DNA of 64,000 nucleotides from Leucobacter sp. G161 (GTDB lineage: Bacteria; Actinomycetota; Actinomycetes; Actinomycetales; Microbacteriaceae). Of the stretch, positions 25,878 to 38,050 are shown piece after piece (position 1 is the first letter of the stretch; each line of letters begins with the position of its first letter). The stretch lies in NCBI RefSeq assembly GCF_001482305.1, contig NZ_LOHP01000084.1, forward strand, positions 62,001 to 126,000, in the 5' to 3' direction. Made by a program: the position numbers and the translations under genes. The notes under the pieces are model-generated. The model was not told where the DNA came from and ran no database searches. It was given only the letters and a program-made list of their open reading frames with translations.

Positions 25878-26345
25878 TTAGCGCTGAGCGTCGACCTGTG
25901 TCAGGTCGGCCTCGAGGGCGACCCACGCGAGCATGGCGCACTTCACCCGCATGACGAACTTCGAGACGCCCTGCAGCGCGATTGCGTCGCCGAGGAGTTC
26001 CTCGTCGGGCTCGCCTGCGGTTTTGCCGTGGATCATCTCGCGGAACGCGGCGATCCGCTCCCGGGCTGCCGCCCCATCGAGCGTCTCGTCTCGGACGATC
26101 TGCGCCAGGATGGACGCCGACGCCATCGAGATTGAGCAGCCCTGGCCTTCCCACGCGAGCGAGGTGATCTCGCCGGAGGTGGGGTCAACCGCGATGGACA
26201 CGTCGATCTCGTCGCCACAGCTCGGGTTGAACTCGTGATGCGAGGCGGTAAGTGAACCCTCCGCCGGTGTCAGCTCACCCTTGCCGATGGGGCGCTTCGA
26301 ATGGTCGAGAATAACCTCTTGATACAGTCCGTCGAGCGCGCTCAC
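25878..26345 (-). CDS. sufU: SufU-type iron-sulfur cluster assembly protein
   Basis: 155 residues. In SUF systems of Gram-positive bacteria SufU accepts sulfur from SufS through a zinc site. The three cysteines are in NPSCGDEIDV, GQGCSISMASAS and VKCAMLAW, in the family order, with the aspartate in CGDE. The start overlaps the end of sufS by 4 nt (ATGA), so the pair is one transcription and translation unit. The rest of a suf operon is not in this window. Confidence 0.9.
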   Translation of the reverse strand: MSALDGLYQEVILDHSKRPIGKGELTPAEGSLTASHHEFNPSCGDEIDVSIAVDPTSGEITSLAWEGQGCSISMASASILAQIVRDETLDGAAARERIAAFREMIHGKTAGEPDEELLGDAIALQGVSKFVMRVKCAMLAWVALEADLTQVDAQR

Positions 26346-27658
26346 GCGGACACCTCCGTTCCAAAGTACTGTTGTGCGCCGCGAAGCGCGGCAATAAAGC
26401 GATCGACCTCGTCCTCGGTGGAGGTGACGTGCACGCTCGCCCGGGTCGAGGAGGCCATACCGAGGGCGCGGTGCAGCGGCTGCGCGCAGTGATGCCCGAC
26501 CCGCACGAGTACACCCTGCTCATCGAGGAACTGGCCAAGGTCATGGGCGTGCAAGCCCTCGACCGATACTGCCGTCAGCGCGACCCGCTGGGACGTGTCC
26601 GCCGGGCCGAGCAGCCGGACACCGCGCAGCTCGGCGATGCCCGCAACGAGTCGCTCGACGAGCTCGTACTCGCGCGCGGCGACGCGATCCATGCCGATAT
26701 CGGTGAGGAACTGAGCTGCGGCGCCCAGGCCAACCACCTGCGAAACCGGCTGCGTGCCCGCCTCGAAACGGAGCGGCGGCGGCATGAACTCGGCACCCTC
26801 CATCGTGACCTTGGTGATTGCTGATCCACCGGTACGGGCAGCTGGTAACGCATTGAGCATGTCCGGGGTGCCGTAGAGCACGCCGATGCCGTTCGGGCCG
26901 AGCATCTTATGGCCGGAGAACGCAGCGAAGTCGACGCCGAGCTCCGCGAAGTTCACGGGGATGTGCGGCACCGACTGGCATGCGTCGAGCACGGTGACTG
27001 CGCCGACGCCGCGTGCAAGCTCGACGAGCTCAGCGACCGGCGCGACAAAGCCTGTTACGTTCGAGACGTGCGCGAACGCGAAGAAGCGGGTCTTCGCGTT
27101 GAGCGCGGCGCGGGCATCATCGAGCGTCCACGTGCCGTCCTCGCGCACGGGAATGTACTTCAGTGTCGCGCCCGTTTTCGTCGCGAGGCGCTGCCACGGA
27201 ATGAGGTTGGCGTGGTGCTCAGCCTCGGTGATGAGGATCTCATCGCCAGCGCCGAGGGCGAACCGCTCGGATCCGGCAACGCCGTTGCCTGAGTTGGCCT
27301 CGCCGATACCGAGTGTGACGAGGTTCAGGGCGTCGGTCGCGTTCTCAGCCCACACGATCTGCTCCGGGGCCGCAGCGCCCACGAACTCTGCGATGGCGGC
27401 GCGGGCGCCCTCGAAGGCGCCGGTCGCGGCGCCGACAGCCCCGCTCGTGCCGCGGTGCACGGCCGCGTTGGAACGCTCAAGGAAGGATCGTTCGGCGTCG
27501 AGCACCACGAGCGGACGTTGCGAGGTCGCAGCCGAATCGAGATAGGCCGGGACCAGCGCGGTCGCGGCTCCAGCCGCAGCCTGCTCGTCGATCGCAGCGA
27601 AGTAGGGAAATGCGGCGCGAAGGCCTGCAACTTCAACCGGGGACAGAGACGCATGCAT
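26342..27658 (-). CDS. sufS: Cysteine desulfurase SufS
   Basis: A group II cysteine desulfurase that removes sulfur from L-cysteine for Fe-S cluster assembly. 438 residues. Motifs: AYLDSAATSQRPL, VWAENATDALNLV, AEHHANLIPWQ (histidine stacking on PLP), VLDACQSVPHIPVN, the PLP lysine in FSGHKMLGPNGIG and the catalytic cysteine in RVGHHCAQPLHRALG. Compared with typical SufS it has about 20 extra residues at the N-terminus and a small insertion after about residue 120 (GEANSGNGVAGSE). Start at ATG 27658. Confidence 0.92.
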   Translation of the reverse strand: MHASLSPVEVAGLRAAFPYFAAIDEQAAAGAATALVPAYLDSAATSQRPLVVLDAERSFLERSNAAVHRGTSGAVGAATGAFEGARAAIAEFVGAAAPEQIVWAENATDALNLVTLGIGEANSGNGVAGSERFALGAGDEILITEAEHHANLIPWQRLATKTGATLKYIPVREDGTWTLDDARAALNAKTRFFAFAHVSNVTGFVAPVAELVELARGVGAVTVLDACQSVPHIPVNFAELGVDFAAFSGHKMLGPNGIGVLYGTPDMLNALPAARTGGSAITKVTMEGAEFMPPPLRFEAGTQPVSQVVGLGAAAQFLTDIGMDRVAAREYELVERLVAGIAELRGVRLLGPADTSQRVALTAVSVEGLHAHDLGQFLDEQGVLVRVGHHCAQPLHRALGMASSTRASVHVTSTEDEVDRFIAALRGAQQYFGTEVSA

Positions 27659-27786
27659 ACGTCCATTGTTCCACCTCGGGGCGTCGACTGGCCGGTGAGC
27701 ACGCTCAGCTGCCTACGCTGCAAGCGAATTGTGTGTGCTGAGGCCCGCGGGGACGCAAACGGGCCCCCGCGGGGGCGCACATCGCC

Positions 27787-27792
27787 TAGGAT
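27787..27792 (+). promoter_or_regulatory. -10 box of leaderless promoter for TRIC-type channel gene
   Basis: TAGGAT lies 7 nt before GTG 27800. Confidence 0.45.
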
Positions 27793-27799
27793 CAGAATC

Positions 27800-28477
27800 G
27801 TGATCGGCGATGTGATCTATGAAGCACTGCAGCTTGCGGGAATCCTCGCGTTCGCGCTGTCCGGCGCGCTCGTGGGCGTCCGTCGGAACCTGGACATCCT
27901 CGGGGTGGTTGTGGTCGGCGCGGCCACCGGCACCGGCGGCGGAATCCTTCGCGACATGCTCCTCGGTGTACATCCGCCGGTGTCGTTTCTCCACTGGCCC
28001 AACCTCGCAGTCGCGATTGCCGGGTCGCTCGTGGTGTTCTTCGTCCACCCTGGCCTGAGCCGCATTCGGTACTTTGAGGTCGTGTTCGACGCATTTGGCC
28101 TCGGACTGTTTTCTGCGAACGGTGCGGCACTCGCATTCGCGAGCGGCCAAACCCCCATCACGGCGGTACTCGTCGGCACGATTGCAGCGATCGGCGGCGG
28201 CGTCATTCGCGACGTGCTCGTGAACACGGTCCCCGGAGTCCTCACACGGGAGTTGTACGCGGTGTCCGCACTCGTTGGCGCCGGCCTTGCCGTGGGCGTC
28301 GCCGCGCTCGGGGCCGGCGTGAACGTTGCTTCGGTGATCGGCGGCACCGTCGCAATCGGCTTGCGCCTCACCTCGGTCGCGCGAGGCTGGCATCTGCCTC
28401 GGCCGAAGTTTGCGCCGGAACCGCGCAGCGGCACGACTGAAGCCCCCGAGCCGACGCCAGGCAGCGCAGGCGCCTAA
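27800..28477 (+). CDS. TRIC-family cation channel (UPF0126)
   Basis: About 225 residues with seven membrane segments in two similar halves. Each half carries the glycine-rich kink motif: GAATGTGGGILRDMLLG in the first and GTIAAIGGGVIRDVLV in the second. This is the signature of bacterial trimeric intracellular cation channel homologues. GTG 27800 is supported by TAGGAT 7 nt upstream. The last 30 residues are proline-rich and cytoplasmic. It is divergent from sufS. Confidence 0.85.
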   Translation: MIGDVIYEALQLAGILAFALSGALVGVRRNLDILGVVVVGAATGTGGGILRDMLLGVHPPVSFLHWPNLAVAIAGSLVVFFVHPGLSRIRYFEVVFDAFGLGLFSANGAALAFASGQTPITAVLVGTIAAIGGGVIRDVLVNTVPGVLTRELYAVSALVGAGLAVGVAALGAGVNVASVIGGTVAIGLRLTSVARGWHLPRPKFAPEPRSGTTEAPEPTPGSAGA

Positions 28478-28482
28478 CGACG

Positions 28483-29712
28483 CTATAGGTCGCGGCCACT
28501 CCCTGACGGCGTCAGCATCCAGTTAATGACACCGGCGAGCAGGGCGAATGCTCCGGCATAGAAGGGAAGCGCCATCGCAGCCTGCACGCCGACGTTCTCG
28601 GCGACGGTGCCGCCGATGGCGGATGAGAGTGACTGGCCGAGGATCACGCCTGAGCCGAGCATCGTCATCACTGTCGCGCTGCGGCCCTCAGGGCTGCGCG
28701 CGGTACCGAGACTGTACAGCGTTACCAGCAGTGGCCCGATGCCGATGCCGGTGAGCGCGAGGCCCGCAGCAATGCCGCCCATGGTGGTGGAGGTGGCGAG
28801 GAGCGCCTCACCGGCTACAACGAACAGACCGAAAACGAGCCAGCGATACCGGAGCGTGAACTTCGGCGAGAAGAACGCGACGGAGATCGCGAGAATCGCC
28901 GAGCCGATACCCATGATGCCGTAAAACAGGCCAGCTGCCTCGGGCCTACCCTGTTCCTGCATGAAGGCGGTGAGCGCGGTGAGCGTCGTGCCAAAGACGA
29001 GGCCGACACCGGCGATCCCTGCGACGACGACGAGCAGCGAGGGCCGCGCGAGCTCGGAAGCAGGTGCGAGCGTTTCCGCGCGCTCGGCGGCTGTCTTCGC
29101 CGGGGCGCTCGTGTGGTGCAGTGCAAACGAGATGATGAACAGGATCGTGAGCGCAGCAGCGGCGAGGATCGGGGTACGCGGTCCGAAGAATGTCGCGAGC
29201 AGCCCAACGATCACGGGACCGAAGACGAATACCACCTCGTCGGCAGCGGACTCGTAGGCAAGGACCTGTGACATCACCTTGGGACGTCGAGCGGGAGGCA
29301 AGAAGTTCTGAATGATGAGCACGAGCCGAGATCGCGACATGGGTGACGTTTGCGGGCTCGTCGCTCCGACGAAGAACGCGACCACAAGCATCGCCCAGTC
29401 GGGGGCCGCTGAGTATGCAATGAACGCGAGCGTGACCAGTGCCGCGCTGTGGGTGACCGCCGCGATGAGCAGCGCGATCCGCTGCCCGTACCGATCCGCA
29501 GCGGCGCCAAGGAACGGGCCGACAATGGCGGATCCGATCCCGACCACAGCGGACGAGATCCCGCCGAGTTGCAGGGAGCCTCGCGCAGAAACGATGAGCG
29601 TGAGCACACCGACCACCATCATCGCGAACGGAAGCCGAGCGACGAGCGCGAGCGGGAAGTAGGCGACGCCTGTGCGCTCGATGAGTGTGGGGGCCGGGGA
29701 GGAATCTTGCAT
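28483..29712 (-). CDS. MFS transporter
   Basis: 409 residues with about twelve membrane segments in two sixes split by a charged cytoplasmic loop (HTSAPAKTAAERAETLAPAS). FLGAAADRYGQRIALL after the second helix is the MFS loop motif (GxxxDRxGRR). The profile fits the drug-efflux or sugar-efflux type of actinobacterial MFS protein with no recognisable substrate signature. It is convergent with the TRIC-type gene (5-bp gap) and divergent from rsmI. Confidence 0.8.
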   Translation of the reverse strand: MQDSSPAPTLIERTGVAYFPLALVARLPFAMMVVGVLTLIVSARGSLQLGGISSAVVGIGSAIVGPFLGAAADRYGQRIALLIAAVTHSAALVTLAFIAYSAAPDWAMLVVAFFVGATSPQTSPMSRSRLVLIIQNFLPPARRPKVMSQVLAYESAADEVVFVFGPVIVGLLATFFGPRTPILAAAALTILFIISFALHHTSAPAKTAAERAETLAPASELARPSLLVVVAGIAGVGLVFGTTLTALTAFMQEQGRPEAAGLFYGIMGIGSAILAISVAFFSPKFTLRYRWLVFGLFVVAGEALLATSTTMGGIAAGLALTGIGIGPLLVTLYSLGTARSPEGRSATVMTMLGSGVILGQSLSSAIGGTVAENVGVQAAMALPFYAGAFALLAGVINWMLTPSGSGRDL

Positions 29713-29778
29713 AGCCGCCCTAGCCTACCCGACCGTTGAATATCCGGCTCAGGTGGATTGCGGAGTGCCAGGTGCCCG

Positions 29779-29784
29779 TAGCAT
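29779..29784 (+). promoter_or_regulatory. -10 box of leaderless promoter for rsmI
   Basis: TAGCAT lies 7 nt before ATG 29792. Confidence 0.45.
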
Positions 29785-29791
29785 TGAGCAC

Positions 29792-30607
29792 ATGATCCTC
29801 CTTGCGGCGACCCCCATCGGCAACCTCGGCGATGCGTCGACCAGACTCCGCGAGACGCTCGCAGGGGCGACGGTTATTGCGGCAGAGGATACGCGGCACA
29901 CCGCTCAACTGCTCCGTCTCCTTGAGATCGAGAACCGGCCAGAGCTGGTCGCGCTGCACGATCACAACGAGCACGATCGTGCAGCGAGCCTCGTCGAACG
30001 CGCAAAACACGAGGACATTGTGCTCGTGAGCGACGCGGGCATGCCGACGGTGTCGGACCCAGGGTTCCGCGTCGTGCAGCTCGCCGCGGAGCAGGGCGTT
30101 ACCGTGAGCGCGATCCCAGGCCCCTCCGCTGTGATCACCGCGCTCGCGGTGTCAGGGCTGCCGACCGACAGGTTCGCGTTCGAGGGCTTCCTTCCGCGGA
30201 AGGCCGGAGATCGAGCGAAGCTGCTCCGGGAGCTCGCTGGTGAGCGGCGGACGCTCGTGTTCTTCGAAGCGCCGTCCAGGCTCGCCACGTCGCTCGCCGA
30301 CCTCGCAGATACGTTTGGGGCGGATCGTCCAGCGGCAGTCTGCCGGGAGCTGACGAAGATGTACGAAGAGGTCAAGCGGGGCGGGCTCGCCGACCTCGCC
30401 GAATGGGCGCGGACCGGCGTGCGGGGCGAGATCGTGCTTGTAGTCGGCGGCGCGACAGCTGCCGTTGCCTCTCCGGAAGCGGCGCTCGCGGAGGTGTTGT
30501 CGCGCGTCGCCGCGGGGGATCGCCTGAAGGATGTCGCCCGCGAGGTCGCCGAGGCATCCGGGCTGTCGAGCAAGGAACTCTACGCTGCAGCCATCGCCGC
30601 GAAGTAA
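29792..30607 (+). CDS. rsmI: 16S rRNA 2'-O-ribose C1402 methyltransferase
   Basis: Methylates the ribose of C1402 in the 16S rRNA decoding centre with S-adenosylmethionine. About 271 residues. It starts MILLAATPIGNLGDAS, the family signature, followed by VIAAEDTRHTAQLL, LVSDAGMPTVSDPG, AIPGPSAVITAL, FEGFLPRKAGDR and VCRELTKMYEEV in the canonical order of the tetrapyrrole-methylase fold. ATG 29792 is placed by homology and by a TAGCAT box 7 nt upstream. Confidence 0.93.
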   Translation: MILLAATPIGNLGDASTRLRETLAGATVIAAEDTRHTAQLLRLLEIENRPELVALHDHNEHDRAASLVERAKHEDIVLVSDAGMPTVSDPGFRVVQLAAEQGVTVSAIPGPSAVITALAVSGLPTDRFAFEGFLPRKAGDRAKLLRELAGERRTLVFFEAPSRLATSLADLADTFGADRPAAVCRELTKMYEEVKRGGLADLAEWARTGVRGEIVLVVGGATAAVASPEAALAEVLSRVAAGDRLKDVAREVAEASGLSSKELYAAAIAAK

Positions 30608-30746
30608 CTGGAATAGCCAGGTGGAGCAAGCAGCGGTGAATCTCGAAAATGAAACAAGCCGGGTACGTTCACAGTCTTGCGACGCATCTATACCCCAGAC
30701 TGGAAGTAACGACCGAACCTCCGAACGAATGAAGAACAGGCCTCAA

Positions 30747-31757
30747 GTGAAACTTTCCCGTGTACTGCTCCCCACTGCCATCGTCGGCGCACTCCTGCTC
30801 ACCGGCTGCAGCGCCGGGGGAGGCCCGGGCAAGGACGCCTCGGGCACCGAGTGCCTGCCGTCGGGCGCGGCCAGCGACGCGATCGCAGTGAAGGGCGAAG
30901 TTGGCGTCGACCTCGAACTCACCAACAAGCTGCCGGTGAAGGCCGACAAGCTTGAGCGCACTGTGCTCACCGAGGGCAAGGGCGATGTCATCGAGGACGG
31001 GCAGACCATCGATGTCGCGCTCGCGATCTTCAACGGCACGAGCGGCGAGCCGATGCAGCAGCAGCCCGAAGCTCCCATGGCCTACACGAAGGGTGCACTG
31101 ATGAGCTGGGCTGACGAAGCCTTCCGTTGCGCCGTTCCCGGCCAGCAGGTGACTCTTACCGCGTCGTTCAGTGAGATGTACGACGGGGTCGAGCCCGAGC
31201 AGATGGGCCTGGCCGACATGACGAAGGACGATCCCGTTGTCGTCGTGATGAACTTCGGCGAGATCACCGAGACCAAGGCTGAGCCGGGCACGCTTGAGCC
31301 GGGCGACTTGCTCAAGAAGGCCGAGGGCAAGGCGCAGGCAGCACCGAAGGGCTTCCCGACAGTGAAGCTCGCCGACAACGGCGAGCCGACGATCACGATG
31401 CCCGAGGGCGTCGAACCGCCGAGCGAGCTCTCGGTCGCGACGCTGATCGAGGGCGACGGCGAGGTCGTCGAGCCCGGCGATCGCGTCTACGTCAACTACC
31501 GCGGCGTCATCTGGCGCACCGGCGAAGAGTTTGACTCGAGCTGGAGCCGCGGCGAGCCCATCCCGTTCCGCACGAACGAAGTGATTCCCGGTTTCACGAA
31601 GGCGCTTGAGGGTCAGAAGGTCGGCTCGCAGGTTATCTCGGTCGTGCCGGCCGAAGATGGCGGTTACGGCGCAGACTGGCTCACGGGCAAGGGCTACGAA
31701 GCCGACGACGTGATGGTCTTCGTGCTCGACATCCTCGGAACCGTTCACTCCGAATAG
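30747..31757 (+). CDS. Two-domain FKBP-type peptidyl-prolyl isomerase lipoprotein
   Basis: A membrane-anchored extracytoplasmic proline isomerase of about 336 residues. The signal VLLPTAIVGALLLTGC ends in a lipobox cysteine. A first FKBP-like region (VLTEGKGDVIEDGQTIDVAL) lacks most active-site residues. The second, from about residue 230, is canonical: VEPGDRVYVNYRGVIWRTGE, EFDSSWSRGEPIPF, VIPGFTKALEGQKVGS and YGADW. The GTG start at 30747 has an AGG-type site upstream; ATG 30729 in the same frame is an alternative. Confidence 0.85.
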   Translation: MKLSRVLLPTAIVGALLLTGCSAGGGPGKDASGTECLPSGAASDAIAVKGEVGVDLELTNKLPVKADKLERTVLTEGKGDVIEDGQTIDVALAIFNGTSGEPMQQQPEAPMAYTKGALMSWADEAFRCAVPGQQVTLTASFSEMYDGVEPEQMGLADMTKDDPVVVVMNFGEITETKAEPGTLEPGDLLKKAEGKAQAAPKGFPTVKLADNGEPTITMPEGVEPPSELSVATLIEGDGEVVEPGDRVYVNYRGVIWRTGEEFDSSWSRGEPIPFRTNEVIPGFTKALEGQKVGSQVISVVPAEDGGYGADWLTGKGYEADDVMVFVLDILGTVHSE

Positions 31758-31779
31758 TCTCGGCGGGTCAGAATCCCAG

Positions 31780-31812
31780 CGCGCCTCATGCAGAATAGAT
31801 GCATGAGGCGCG
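31780..31812. promoter_or_regulatory. Perfect inverted repeat enclosing the dxr start codon
   Basis: CGCGCCTCATGCA (31780-31792) and TGCATGAGGCGCG (31800-31812) are 13-bp perfect complements separated by 7 nt. The right arm contains the ATG of dxr (31803). It could be an operator, or an RNA hairpin if the transcript starts upstream. There is no T run. Confidence 0.6.
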
Positions 31813-32882
31813 TTGTGATTTTGGGGTCCACCGGTTCGATCGGCGAGCAGGCGCTCGACGTGATCAGGAGGCACCCTGATCGCTTTGAGATCGTTGGGCT
31901 CGTGACGGGGTCGAACGCGGCCAGGCTCGCGGAGCAGGCCGCCGAGTTCGGGGTCGAACACACCGGGCTCGGTGTCGACGCTGCTGTGCAGATCGTGCGC
32001 GACGTCGAGGCCGATGTCGTGCTCAACGGCATCACCGGCTCCGTCGGGCTGGCGCCGACGATCGCCGCGCTCGAGGCCGGCCGCACGCTCGCGCTCGCGA
32101 ACAAGGAATCGCTCATCGTTGGCGGCGAGTTGGTGCAGCGGCTCGCCGCCCCCGGCCAGATCGTCCCCGTCGACTCGGAGCACTCGGCGCTCGCGCAGGC
32201 CCTGCGCTCCGGGACACACTCGGAGGTGCGCAGGCTCGTGCTCACTGCGTCGGGCGGGCCGTTCCGCGGGCGCACCCGTGCGGAGCTCGCGAACGTGACC
32301 CCCGCTGAGGCGCTCGCGCACCCGACGTGGGACATGGGCCGCGTCGTCACGACGAACTCAGCAACGCTCGTGAACAAGGGGCTCGAAGTCATCGAGGCGC
32401 ACCTGCTGTTCGACATCGCCTACGAGCAGATCGAGGTGGTGGTGCATCCGCAGTCGATTGTGCACTCGATGGTGGAGTTCATTGACGGATCCACCATTGC
32501 GCAGGCCTCGCCGCCCGACATGCGCCTGCCGATCGCGCTCGGCCTCACCTGGCCGGAGCGGCTCTCGAACATCGGCGAGCCGATCGACTGGACGCGGGCG
32601 GCGACCTGGGAGTTTGAGCCCGTGGACAACGACGCGTTCCCGGCGCTGAATCTCGCGAAGCAGGTCGGTGAGGCTCGCGGCACGTACCCTGCCGTGTTCA
32701 ACGCGGCGAACGAGGAGGCGGTTGACGCGTTCCACGACGGCAAGATCCCGTTCACCGGCATCGTCGACGCCGTGAGCGAGGTGGTGGATCGCCACGACGC
32801 GCCAGGCGAGCTTACGCTCGAGTCGCTCGCGGAGGCTGAGGCCTGGGCGCGCGCAGAGGCGCACACCCTCTTCGCGGGCTGA
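31803..32882 (+). CDS. dxr: 1-deoxy-D-xylulose 5-phosphate reductoisomerase
   Basis: Converts DOXP to MEP with NADPH, the committed step of the MEP isoprenoid pathway. About 360 residues, slightly short but complete. Motifs: [18 protein letters not shown] (NADPH), [29 protein letters not shown] (metal ligands D and E), [32 protein letters not shown] and [14 protein letters not shown]. Its usual actinobacterial neighbours rip1 and ispG lie 6.7 kb downstream, beyond the glycine-cleavage block. Confidence 0.95.
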   Translation: MRRVVILGSTGSIGEQALDVIRRHPDRFEIVGLVTGSNAARLAEQAAEFGVEHTGLGVDAAVQIVRDVEADVVLNGITGSVGLAPTIAALEAGRTLALANKESLIVGGELVQRLAAPGQIVPVDSEHSALAQALRSGTHSEVRRLVLTASGGPFRGRTRAELANVTPAEALAHPTWDMGRVVTTNSATLVNKGLEVIEAHLLFDIAYEQIEVVVHPQSIVHSMVEFIDGSTIAQASPPDMRLPIALGLTWPERLSNIGEPIDWTRAATWEFEPVDNDAFPALNLAKQVGEARGTYPAVFNAANEEAVDAFHDGKIPFTGIVDAVSEVVDRHDAPGELTLESLAEAEAWARAEAHTLFAG

Positions 32883-32969
32883 ATCCGGTCGACGGCTCTG
32901 GGGTTCCCCGGCCGCACCCTGTAGTGCTCTGACGCGCCCGCACTCCTCCCCACCCCCGATTAATCCATT

Positions 32970-33019
32970 CCGACCCCAAATCGCCCCAAGCAGGGCTCAG
33001 AATAGAAAACTCGGGGTGG
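32970..33019. repeat. Intergenic element 1 (degenerate copy)
   Basis: Begins CCGACCCC and ends CTCGGGGTGG. Its last 28 bases (AGGGCTCAGAATAGAAAACT and onward) align with the 3' part of element 2 at roughly three quarters of positions. It looks like a decayed copy of the same repeat. Confidence 0.4.
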
Positions 33020-33166
33020 TTTAGGTGACCGACCCACGGGGAATCGCTGGCTTGAGGTGCGGAGGTGCGGCGCTGCGGCGCTGCGGGTCCGCCACTGCGC
33101 CCGCGCTCCTGCGCGCCCGCGGCACCTTCTGCTCGTGCCCCCGCGGCACCTCCCGCTCCCATCTAG

Positions 33167-33237
33167 TCCGACCCGATTTTTCCTCAATGAGGCTTTGATG
33201 GGCCACACAAGGCTCCGAAAGGAAAAGTGGGGTCGGA
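33167..33237. repeat. Intergenic element 2: 18-nt inverted repeat
   Basis: TCCGACCCGATTTTTCCT (33167-33184) pairs with AGGAAAAGTGGGGTCGGA (33220-33237) with one mismatch and one G-T pair. A smaller palindrome, CCTCAATGAGG, lies at the inner edge of the left arm (33182-33192). It is not followed by a T run, so it is more like a palindromic intergenic repeat than a terminator. Confidence 0.6.
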
Positions 33238-33345
33238 GGAGATCCGCTCAAGCCACACCGCAGACCGCAGGGATGAAGAAGTCAGGCCGCCGGGAGCTTG
33301 CCTAGGGTAGACTCTCCGGTAACAACTGAACACGCCGCTTAGGCA

Positions 33346-33530
33346 TTGCGGGAGAGACCGAGTTCGACTCGGCGCCGTAGGAGCAAACCCTCCCCGGGAA
33401 ACTCTCAGGCACCCGTACCGCAACGCGTAGGCAACTCTGAAAAGCAGCGGGTACTCCCCGTTCACCGAAGGTGCAAGGGCGCAGTGATGGTTTTCACTCG
33501 TGCTCGAATCTCTCAGGTCACGGTACAGAG
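33346..33530 (+). promoter_or_regulatory. Tandem glycine riboswitch
   Basis: Two aptamers in series. The first is closed by TTGCGG (33346-33351) and CCGCAA (33418-33423) and contains GGAGAGACC, GCGCCGTAGGAGCAA and AAACTCTCAGGCACC. The second is closed by CTCTG (33435-33439) and CAGAG (33526-33530) and contains CACCGAAGGTGCAAGG and AATCTCTCAGGTCACGG. These are the gcvT-class core sequences. Such riboswitches normally turn on glycine cleavage genes when glycine is abundant, matching the gcvP-gcvT-gcvH-sdaA genes downstream. Confidence 0.93.
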
Positions 33531-33534
33531 CGGG

Positions 33535-33582
33535 GAGGATCTTTAGCTGGTCGCGTGCGACCCCGACATCGGAGATCCTCTT

Positions 33583-33584
<2 letters not shown>
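33535..33584 (+). terminator. Riboswitch expression platform (terminator overlapping gcvP start)
   Basis: GAGGATCT (33535-33542) pairs perfectly with AGATCCTC (33573-33580), followed directly by TTTT. The small hairpin GGTCGC/GCGACC lies inside. The right arm overlaps the gcvP ribosome-binding site (GGAG 33571-33574), and the T run overlaps its TTG start, so the structure could act on transcription, translation or both. Confidence 0.75.
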
Positions 33585-36446
<2,862 letters not shown>

Positions 36447-36448
36447 TC

Positions 36449-37594
36449 ATGACTGCGAACACTCCACTGCACACCGCGCTCCACGCCGAGCACGAGAAGC
36501 TCGGCGCCTCGTTCACCGACTTCGGTGGCTGGGACATGCCCCTGAAATACGGCAGCGAGCTCGCCGAGCACCGCGCCGTCCGCGAGGCCGCAGGTCTCTT
36601 TGACCTGTCGCACATGGGCGAGGTGTGGATCTCGGGCGCTGACGCAGCCCGCTTCCTGAACACCGCGCTCGTCGGCAACTTCGCGGTCACCGCGGTCGGT
36701 AAGGCAAAGTACTCACTGCTCTGCAACGCTGACGGCGGCATCGTCGACGACCTCATCGTCTACCGGGTCGCCGACACCCGCTACCTCGTCGTGCCGAACG
36801 CGGGCAACGCGCCGGTCGTCGCCAAGCTCCTCACCGAGCGCGCTGCGGGCTTCGACGTCGAGGTGCACGACGCCTCGGCCGAGACAGGGCTCATCGCCGT
36901 GCAGGGGCCGAACTCGGAGGCGATCGTGCGCGCGGTGGTTGCGGACGACGCCGAGCGCCAGGCAGTGCAGGATCTCGCCTACTACGCGTGGACACAGGTC
37001 ACGGTCGGCGGCATTGACGTGCTGCTCGCCCGCACCGGCTACACGGGCGAGGACGGCTTCGAACTCTACATTCCGGCCGAGCGCTCGCCCGAGCTCTGGC
37101 AGCTGCTGCTCGCCGCGGGCGAGGGTCACGGCCTCGTACCCTGCGGTCTCGCGGCGCGCGACTCGCTTCGCCTCGAGGCGGGCATGCCGCTGTACGGGAA
37201 CGAGCTCGACGTGCACACGACCCCCTACGACGCGAACCTCGGCGGCGTGGTCTCCTTCAAGAAGGAGGAGGACTTCGTCGGTCGCGCAGCGCTCGAAGCC
37301 GCGAAGGCCGCTGGCCCCCGCCGCGTGCTCGTCGGCCTCAAGGGCCTCGGCCGGCGCGCAGGGCGCGGCGGCTACGCCGTGTTCGCGCAGACCGACGGGC
37401 TCACCGACGAAGCTCCCCGCGAGATCGGCGTGATCACGAGCGGCCAGCCGAGCCCGACGCTCGGCTACCCGATCGCGCTCGCGCAGCTCGACGCCGGCTA
37501 CGCCGAGGTCGGCACCGTTGTCGACGTCGACCTGCGCGGCAAGCGCGAGGCCTTCGAGGTTGTCGCGCTCCCGTTCTACAAGCGAAACGCGTAA
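36449..37594 (+). CDS. gcvT: Aminomethyltransferase (T protein)
   Basis: Releases ammonia from the aminomethyl-lipoyl H protein and transfers the one-carbon unit to tetrahydrofolate. 381 residues. [88 protein letters not shown] and [20 protein letters not shown] are the family motifs in order. It starts 2 nt after the gcvP stop and shares that operon. Confidence 0.95.
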   Translation: MTANTPLHTALHAEHEKLGASFTDFGGWDMPLKYGSELAEHRAVREAAGLFDLSHMGEVWISGADAARFLNTALVGNFAVTAVGKAKYSLLCNADGGIVDDLIVYRVADTRYLVVPNAGNAPVVAKLLTERAAGFDVEVHDASAETGLIAVQGPNSEAIVRAVVADDAERQAVQDLAYYAWTQVTVGGIDVLLARTGYTGEDGFELYIPAERSPELWQLLLAAGEGHGLVPCGLAARDSLRLEAGMPLYGNELDVHTTPYDANLGGVVSFKKEEDFVGRAALEAAKAAGPRRVLVGLKGLGRRAGRGGYAVFAQTDGLTDEAPREIGVITSGQPSPTLGYPIALAQLDAGYAEVGTVVDVDLRGKREAFEVVALPFYKRNA

Positions 37595-37644
37595 CGCCGC
37601 CTAGGCGCACGCACCCACCCCCACAAGAAAGAACCAGAAACATC

Positions 37645-38022
37645 ATGAGCCAGGTACACGCCGGATTCCGCTACTCCGAAGAGCACGAGTGGATCGACGA
37701 GAACAGCCCAGCGACCGTTGGCGTCAGCCAGGTCGCAGCCGACGCGCTCGGCGACGTCGTCTACATCGAGCTGCCCGAGGTCGGGCAGACCCTCACCGCG
37801 GGCGAGGTGTGCGGCGAGATCGAGTCGACGAAGTCGGTCTCAGACCTCTACACCCCGGTCTCGGGCGAGGTCGTCGAGATCAATGACGCCGTCGTTGCTG
37901 ACCCCGCACTCGTGAACAGCGACCCCTACGGAGCAGCCTGGCTGTTCAAGGTCGCCGTCACCGAGTTCGGCCCGCTGCTGTCGGCTGAGGAATACGCCGC
38001 AGCAAACGACGCAACCGTCTAA
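37645..38022 (+). CDS. gcvH: Glycine cleavage H protein
   Basis: The lipoyl carrier of the complex, 125 residues. [20 protein letters not shown] opens the domain, and the lipoylated lysine is in [34 protein letters not shown] closes it. It lies 50 nt after gcvT with AAGAAAG-type sequence before the ATG. Confidence 0.95.
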   Translation: MSQVHAGFRYSEEHEWIDENSPATVGVSQVAADALGDVVYIELPEVGQTLTAGEVCGEIESTKSVSDLYTPVSGEVVEINDAVVADPALVNSDPYGAAWLFKVAVTEFGPLLSAEEYAAANDATV

Positions 38023-38050
38023 CTCACACACACGAAAGGCAGGCCGCAAC

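Larger units (their letters stand above)
32883..33345. other. Gene-free region between dxr and the glycine riboswitch
   Basis: About 460 bp with no convincing reading frame. It holds two related sequence elements (32970-33019 and 33167-33237), a GC-rich stretch between them with the short repeat GGCGCTGC twice, and presumably the gcvP promoter. A TAGGGTAGACT stretch at 33303-33313 is the best -10 candidate before the riboswitch. Confidence 0.5.
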
